Assembly: GCF_037072025.1 (NCBI RefSeq)
Contig: NZ_JAXHDD010000019.1
Location: forward strand, 1-64,000
From: Pseudogracilibacillus sp037072025
Lineage (GTDB): Bacteria; Bacillota; Bacilli; Bacillales; Amphibacillaceae
Direction: 5' to 3'
DNA: 64,000 nt
Shown piece after piece: positions 59,800 to 64,000 of this stretch. The translations under genes were made by a program, and so were the position numbers. The notes under the pieces were generated by a model. That model was not told the DNA's origin. It did not search any database and saw only the letters and a program-made list of their open reading frames with translations. Numbering within the stretch: position 1 is the stretch's first letter; every line of letters begins with the position of its first letter.

Positions 59800-59909
59800 T
59801 TCGTTTACCTGGCCATGGAATACACCTCAAAACATCTCCTTTTAAAAGTATGAAGAAATTAGATTTGGAAACTCTAATAATAACGAAAACATTATAAAGG
59901 ATGATGTTC

Positions 59910-60359
59910 ATGCGGAGGATTACTGCTTTCATCATAAAATTTATTATGATGACATTCGTTTTATGGATAGTACTTGGTCTCTATTTTAATGTATCTTTTG
60001 GGAGTATTTTAGTTGCAAGTATTATTTTGACAACTGTTACATTTTTAGTGGATATATACCTATTGCCGAGAATAGGCAATATAATGGCTGCAGTCGGTGA
60101 TTTTGCTATTGTTTATTTTGGTTTATGGTTTATTGGAAGGTTTATATTGAACGAAGCATTTTCACTCATTTCTATCACAAACGCTGCTTTCATGTCTGCT
60201 CTATTAATTTTAATTGGAGAATTATTTTACCATAGGTATTTGCTCAATGTTGTTTTTGAGAATGTTCAAGATGATGATAAACACTATAAGCAAAAAGAAG
60301 ATAAAATACTCCAAACTGAAGTTGCTAATGAATTTGACAAAACGGATAAGGATAAATAG
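59910..60359 (+). CDS. DUF2512 membrane protein (YndM-like)
   Basis: A 149-residue protein with four helices (RRITAFIIKFIMMTFVLWIV...) and a charged cytosolic tail. 'DIYLLPRIGNIMAAVGDFAIVY' (part: DIYLLPRIGN) is the DUF2512 signature. Several such proteins are sporulation-controlled; function unknown. The ATG at 59910 is spaced correctly from AAAGGATG; the frame opens three codons earlier. Confidence 0.82.
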   Translation: MRRITAFIIKFIMMTFVLWIVLGLYFNVSFGSILVASIILTTVTFLVDIYLLPRIGNIMAAVGDFAIVYFGLWFIGRFILNEAFSLISITNAAFMSALLILIGELFYHRYLLNVVFENVQDDDKHYKQKEDKILQTEVANEFDKTDKDK

Positions 60360-60399
60360 ATTTAAAAGTTTCGGGTAAAATTAAATTCATTTTCATAAT

Positions 60400-60433
60400 C
60401 AAAGCGAGCCCAACGTTACATGAGCTCGCTTTT
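60400..60433 (+). terminator. terminator of the DUF2512 gene
   Basis: AAAGCGAGC and GCTCGCTTT are paired around a short loop, with a short T-run, about 40 bases past the stop. Confidence 0.75.
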
Positions 60434-60630
60434 AGAGGATGTTCAAAAAGTCCGGTAAAAATGACACTGCGAATTTCTTCGTTGGCTTGCTTTTCCGCTC
60501 CTTGAAAAAGGAAAGCACTTTTTCTGCGTGCCAGATCTTTGCTCATGTATTTAAATGCATACATCCGCTGACGGGAGCTGCGCCGCCTCGAACTTCTTGG
60601 TCCTTTTTATCCTCCTTTTTGAACACGCAC
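60432..60630 (+). repeat. dispersed intergenic repeat A, copy 2
   Basis: Begins AGAGGATGTTCAAAAAGTCCGG and continues in parallel with 27691-27860, with an additional roughly 35 bases (CTTGAAAAAGGAAAGCAC region) in its middle. It ends at the stop of the thioredoxin-like gene. Confidence 0.7.
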
Positions 60631-60635
60631 TTTTA

Positions 60636-61118
60636 TTAATTTACAACATATTCTTCAAAAAATGCACGGAATGTTTCTTCAGGATTTTCTTGTGAACCAA
60701 CTATTCGCCCTACTTCTTTTCCATTTTCATAATGAATAATTGTCGGTGTACCTTCTATTCCATAGTGATCCATCAAATCAAATTCATGTAAATTCATTTT
60801 CTTCAAATCAACGCCCATTTCTTCTGCTATCGGCACTACTATTGGGGTCGTTTGCTGGCAGTAAACACATGTCGGACTGTAATAATAAACGGTAATATCT
60901 TCCCCATTTTCTAATTTATTATCTAAGTCTTCCGGTACTATAATATTTTGATATAAAGGATCATCTAGTTGATCAATCGTTTCTTGTTTTAGCGTATCTT
61001 TTCCGTATGGATTATCGGTATTTTCTAAGGCTTGATTATTTTTGTATTTATTTACAAAAAATAAAGCAACAAATAAAAGTATAATAACACCAACGATAAT
61101 AAACATTTTATTTTTCAT
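60636..61118 (-). CDS. membrane-anchored thioredoxin-like thiol-disulfide protein
   Basis: A 160-residue protein with an N-terminal membrane anchor (residues 5-23) and a thioredoxin fold outside the cell. The active site is 'YYYSPTCVYCQQTTP' (CVYC), with cis-Pro 'IEGTPTIIHY'. It lies 74 bases after the DsbB/BdbC-like gene and is likely its redox partner, taking the role that BdbD or BdbA has in B. subtilis. Such pairs oxidise secreted Cys proteins, including competence pilin ComGC and ComEC. Confidence 0.82.
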   Translation of the reverse strand: MKNKMFIIVGVIILLFVALFFVNKYKNNQALENTDNPYGKDTLKQETIDQLDDPLYQNIIVPEDLDNKLENGEDITVYYYSPTCVYCQQTTPIVVPIAEEMGVDLKKMNLHEFDLMDHYGIEGTPTIIHYENGKEVGRIVGSQENPEETFRAFFEEYVVN

Positions 61119-61192
61119 TATATTTCCTCCAAATTAATCAGAACTGTATGATTATCTTAAATAATATCTTAATACATTTATAATTTTTCTAC

Positions 61193-61615
61193 TTATCTTT
61201 TTGTACGAAGAATCACAAGATGTAAGCTAAAAATAACAACAAATGCGACGCCAGCCAAAAATGGAATCGTAATAAATCCTAAATAATTTACATATTGTAA
61301 GTTACAAGGAATGTCGCCGCAAAATCCGCCCGTACCTTGCAAAGCTGGTAACTTTTGTAATGCATAATGATATGCGGAAACACACATACCTATTCCACTT
61401 AAAATAAGTCCGGGCAGAGCAATTTGAGCGTCTTTTTTCAAAATTGCTACACCGTAAATAATTACGAGTGGATACATTAGAATACGTTGATACCAACATA
61501 ATTCACAAGGGATATAGCCCATTATTTCAGAATAAAATAAACTTCCACAAGTAGCTACTAGCGCTTGAGTCCAAATAATTAAAAAATAATTCTCATGTTT
61601 TTTAGAAATATTCAT
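61193..61615 (-). CDS. bdbC: disulfide bond formation protein, DsbB/BdbC family
   Basis: A 140-residue protein with four helices and two extracytoplasmic Cys pairs: 'CELCWYQRILMYP' (CELC) and 'GGFCGDIPCNLQYV' (FCGDIPC). These pass electrons from the periplasmic-side thiol protein to the quinone pool. Size matches BdbC/BdbB. It is the first gene of a two-gene unit with the thioredoxin-like protein. AGGAG upstream of the ATG gives a fair ribosome binding site. Confidence 0.9.
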   Translation of the reverse strand: MNISKKHENYFLIIWTQALVATCGSLFYSEIMGYIPCELCWYQRILMYPLVIIYGVAILKKDAQIALPGLILSGIGMCVSAYHYALQKLPALQGTGGFCGDIPCNLQYVNYLGFITIPFLAGVAFVVIFSLHLVILRTKR

Positions 61616-61693
61616 TTGAAAACTCCTTAGTTTTTCAATGCTTCTATTAGTATACTAATATACTCCTCTAAGAACAATCAGAAAAACTTAAAC

Positions 61694-61726
61694 TAAAAAA
61701 AGCACAGGATGTATACTGTGCTTTTC
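61694..61726 (-). terminator. terminator of dapA
   Basis: AAAAGCACAG and CTGTGCTTTTTTT form a stem on the minus strand, 14 bases past the dapA stop. Confidence 0.85.
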
Positions 61727-61739
61727 TAGTCTTAGTCGA

Positions 61740-62624
61740 TTAGCTTGCGCGCGTAATTTGTAATTGCAATTGTCTTTTCAATTCTAGTACTTGTTCATCA
61801 TCTAATGGTAAAAGTGGCAACCGTACTTCTCCTACTTGAATGCCTTTCATACTTAATGCTGCTTTTAACGGTGTTGGACTTGGAGCAGAGAATAAAGCTT
61901 TAAACGTAGGTACTAATTCTCGATGAATCGCACCTGCTTCAGCCACATTTCCAGATTTAAATGCATGGATCATTTCTTGCATTTCGTTTCCGACAATATG
62001 AGCAGCAACCGAAACAATTCCAACGCCACCGATAGCTAGTACCGGTAATGTTAAACTATCATCACCACTGTATAATACAAAATCATCATCTGTTCGACCT
62101 ATAATTTCAGCCATTGCATCTAAATCTCCACTAGCTTCTTTTACACAGACAATATTATCAATTTCAGATAAACGAACAATTGTATCCACATCAATATTAA
62201 CTGAAGTTCTCCCAGGAATATTATAAACCATAATCGGTAAACTTGTTGCTTCGGCAATTACTTTAAAATGCTGATATAACCCTTCTTGTGGAGGTTTATT
62301 ATAATATGGTGCAACAAGCATAATCGCATCTACACCACAGTTTTCCGCTTCCTTCGTAAGTGCAATAGATTCTCTCGTATTATTTGATCCAGCTCCAGCA
62401 ATGACTGGGATTCTACCATTTACTTCACGAACGACAAATCTAAACAATTCAATTTTCTCTTCCTTCGACAATGTTGGACTTTCACCAGTTGTCCCAGCGA
62501 CAACGACCGATTCTGTCCCATTAGCAATTAAATGTTCAATTAAGTTTTTTGTTGCAGAATAATCAATTTCTCCTTGACGATCAAACGGAGTAACCATAGC
62601 AGTAACAACTTGACCAAAATTCAT
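61740..62624 (-). CDS. dapA: 4-hydroxy-tetrahydrodipicolinate synthase
   Basis: A 294-residue (beta/alpha)8 aldolase. 'GTTGESPTLSKEEK' is near residue 44, 'MVYNIPGRTSVNID' near 132, and the Schiff-base Lys is in 'IVCVKEASGDLD' near 160. It condenses pyruvate and aspartate semialdehyde for lysine, peptidoglycan and spore dipicolinate synthesis. The frame extends 11 codons upstream, but the ATG at 62622-62624 follows AAGGGTGTG at proper spacing. An upstream lysine riboswitch controls it. It stands alone rather than in the asd-dapG-dapA cluster of B. subtilis, suggesting a second dapA copy. Confidence 0.93.
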   Translation of the reverse strand: MNFGQVVTAMVTPFDRQGEIDYSATKNLIEHLIANGTESVVVAGTTGESPTLSKEEKIELFRFVVREVNGRIPVIAGAGSNNTRESIALTKEAENCGVDAIMLVAPYYNKPPQEGLYQHFKVIAEATSLPIMVYNIPGRTSVNIDVDTIVRLSEIDNIVCVKEASGDLDAMAEIIGRTDDDFVLYSGDDSLTLPVLAIGGVGIVSVAAHIVGNEMQEMIHAFKSGNVAEAGAIHRELVPTFKALFSAPSPTPLKAALSMKGIQVGEVRLPLLPLDDEQVLELKRQLQLQITRAS

Positions 62625-62683
62625 TTCTTCACACCCTTTTATGATTTTGATAAACATAAAGGCTATGCTTGAATACTGGACAC

Positions 62684-62930
62684 GAAAAATGCAACAACGA
62701 CGACCCGCTGTTGCATAGAAAGTAATCTTATTTACATTCCGTGCGTAGATAGCCCTCCATATAGTTTCCTATATGACAGTCCTGCACCTATTCGATACAG
62801 ACCCAGCTTTAAGATAATGAGTTTCTTAAAACTTCGGCAAATTCCCCTTTCAATAACCCTCTACAGAGCTCACTCTCCATCCGATTATTTACTAATGGTT
62901 TTTGCGCCTCCATACTCACTTAGAAAATTA
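62684..62930 (-). ncRNA. lysine riboswitch (L-box) with terminator
   Basis: Reading the minus strand from 62930: GGAGGCGCAAAAACC, GGATGGAGAGTGAGC, AAAGGGGAATTTGCCGAAG, AAGCTGGGTCTG, GGTGCAGGACTGTCATATAG, TATGGAGGGCTATC. This is the conserved core of the lysine riboswitch. A terminator (ATGCAACAGCGGG/CGTTGTTGCAT then TTTTT) lies at 62684-62716 and ends about 60 bases before dapA. Lysine binding favours termination. Confidence 0.92.
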
Positions 62931-63019
62931 GTGAATTTAGAAAAATAATATTTAATTAACTGTAATATAACAAATTAACATAGAGGATGCAAGAACTTAA
63001 TTGAAAATATTATGTAAGT

Positions 63020-63440
63020 GCAATCGCAAGTTTAATTGGTAAATGGGTGGGACTTATTCATAAAGAGCTTATCAACCGCAGCATTACTACATGATATTGG
63101 GAAATATATATTCCGGAAGAAATTTTAAATAAACCTGAAAAATTAACCGAACAGGAATATGCCATTATGAAAAATCATGCTATTTTCAAATTATTAAAAA
63201 TTATGTTGGAACGAATCACCGGCAAAAGCTTGTAGCCCTGCAACACTACAAATAACAAAGTTGTTTATTGGAAATATCATGACTAGCTTAATCGGTAACA
63301 CAGTCGTACTAACAAACGGAAGTAAAGGCAGAATACTTCTGATTTCCAAAAATGATCCCGTTCATCCCCTTGTTCAAGTTGGTGAAAATTATATTGATCT
63401 AAGCAAAACATCTTCCATTTACATTAAACGAATAAATTAG
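63020..63440 (+). pseudogene. HD-GYP phosphodiesterase remnant
   Basis: Three pieces in different frames match Bacillus HD-GYP proteins. First 'ASLIGKWVGLIHKELIN', then after a shift 'STAALLHDIGK' (the HD motif), then after another shift 'YIPEEILNKPEKLTEQEYAIMKNH', followed by a deletion where the GYP region should be. The end 'MTSLIGNTVVLTNGSKGRIL' and 'PLVQVGENYIDLS' (63279-63440) is the C-terminal tail typical of such proteins. It once probably degraded cyclic di-GMP. It lies between dapA and the M20 gene. Confidence 0.75.
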
Positions 63441-63570
63441 TAATATTATACCTTTCCAATTAGGAAGATTAGCTAATGTTAAAAATATAAAAGTTCTGTG
63501 AATATCGTTTTAATTAGAAAAAATGCTATACTAGAGGAGTAATATTTTCCACTAAAAAGGGGGCTTTTTT

Positions 63571-64000
63571 ATGCTTTCAAGAATCCATCAAGCGATTGAC
63601 AATATGTTTTCTGAAATGGTCGAAATAAGACGTTATTTACACCAATATCCTGAAGTATCTTTTGAAGAATATCAAACTGCTGAATATATTGCAAATTACT
63701 ATGAGAATCTAGGAATACCTTATGAGAAAAATATAGGCGGTAACGGGGTTATTGCAACTTTAAAAGGAGCTAAACCTGGTAAAACTGTCGCATTACGAGC
63801 AGATTTTGATGCATTAGCCATCCAAGATGAAAAAGATGTCCCATACAAATCAAAAAACCCTGGAGCAATGCATGCATGTGGTCATGATGGCCATACAGCG
63901 ACATTACTCGTTCTTGCAAAAGTGATGAAAGAATTTCAAGACGAACTTGAAGGAACCATTGTCTTCTTGCATCAACATGCTGAAGAAGAAACTCCGGGTG
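63571..64000 (+). CDS. M20 family amidohydrolase, N-terminal part (cut by window end)
   Basis: The first 143 residues of an M20D metallopeptidase/amidohydrolase. 'RRYLHQYPEVSFEEYQTAEY' is the family's start; 'VALRADFDALAIQD' and 'ACGHDGHTATLLVLA' carry metal ligands (Asp and His of CGHDGH). 'HQHAEEETPG' has the catalytic Glu pair. Relatives hydrolyse N-acyl amino acids or N-acetyl-diaminopimelate; which cannot be decided from this part. AAAGGGGG precedes the ATG. The lysine pathway gene dapA is nearby but divergent. Confidence 0.88.
   Translation, partial: MLSRIHQAIDNMFSEMVEIRRYLHQYPEVSFEEYQTAEYIANYYENLGIPYEKNIGGNGVIATLKGAKPGKTVALRADFDALAIQDEKDVPYKSKNPGAMHACGHDGHTATLLVLAKVMKEFQDELEGTIVFLHQHAEEETPG

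Overview
The window is low-GC, densely coded DNA from an endospore-forming member of the Bacillaceae. It has Cys-rich spore coat genes (CotZ and CotO types), comK, addAB, the hemEHY operon beside pbpF and hmoB, spxH/yjbI/yjbK/nadK/yjbO homologues, and the small-gene chain yjcH-yjcG-yjcF. Much of it follows the order of the roughly 1.07-1.26 Mb part of the Bacillus subtilis map, but in shuffled blocks. I cannot name the genus. No rRNA, tRNA, CRISPR array or intact insertion sequence was seen.

Layout. 0.2-4 kb: a DegV protein and the tRNA-hydroxylation pair YrrN/YrrO. 4-17 kb: a respiratory block with ba3-type oxidase subunits I, II and a tiny IIA, a CopA copper ATPase, two CtaG-type assembly factors and a DUF2243 protein. 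Set into this block are an endonuclease I-family protein and, at 12.4-16.2 kb, a decaying row of three polymorphic toxin/immunity cassettes that sits against the stump of a TRAP transporter gene. 17-26 kb: a tartrate/malate-type dehydrogenase, an alkyltransferase-like protein, a DinB remnant, the heterodimeric ABC exporter YfiB/YfiC, YjcH/G/F and a DUF421 protein. 26-30 kb: coat genes and an LPNTA-anchored surface protein. 30-37 kb: mgtE under an M-box riboswitch, a relic second M-box with a duplicated pseudouridine synthase tail, yjbO-nadK, yjbK, yjbI and spxH. 38-41 kb: type II NADH dehydrogenase, an SDR and a low-complexity secreted protein. 41-52 kb: addBA, a TVP38 protein, comK, lplJ, yhfI, yhfH. 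53-60 kb: hemEHY, pbpF, hmoB, DUF2512. 60-64 kb: a thiol-disulfide pair, dapA under a lysine riboswitch, an HD-GYP pseudogene and the start of an M20 peptidase.

How genes work together. Oxidase structural genes, copper supply (CopA), CtaG-type factors and haem synthesis (hemEHY) all serve terminal respiration. ndh feeds electrons and carries a plausible Rex operator. comK, addAB and the BdbC-type thiol oxidase pair are all connected with DNA uptake and processing in Bacillus. Two metabolite riboswitches (Mg2+ and lysine) control mgtE and dapA.

The most unusual part is the toxin/immunity array. Each of the three immunity genes is followed by a near-identical terminator hairpin, each toxin module starts with the same VDGKG linker, and two cassettes retain a PT-TG pre-toxin piece. 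Every toxin reading frame carries a stop or frameshift or lacks its N-terminal trafficking domain, while all three immunity genes are intact. Further signs of decay are remnants of cytosine deaminase, DctM, CtaG and HD-GYP genes. Three families of dispersed intergenic repeats occur, one apparently nested inside another.
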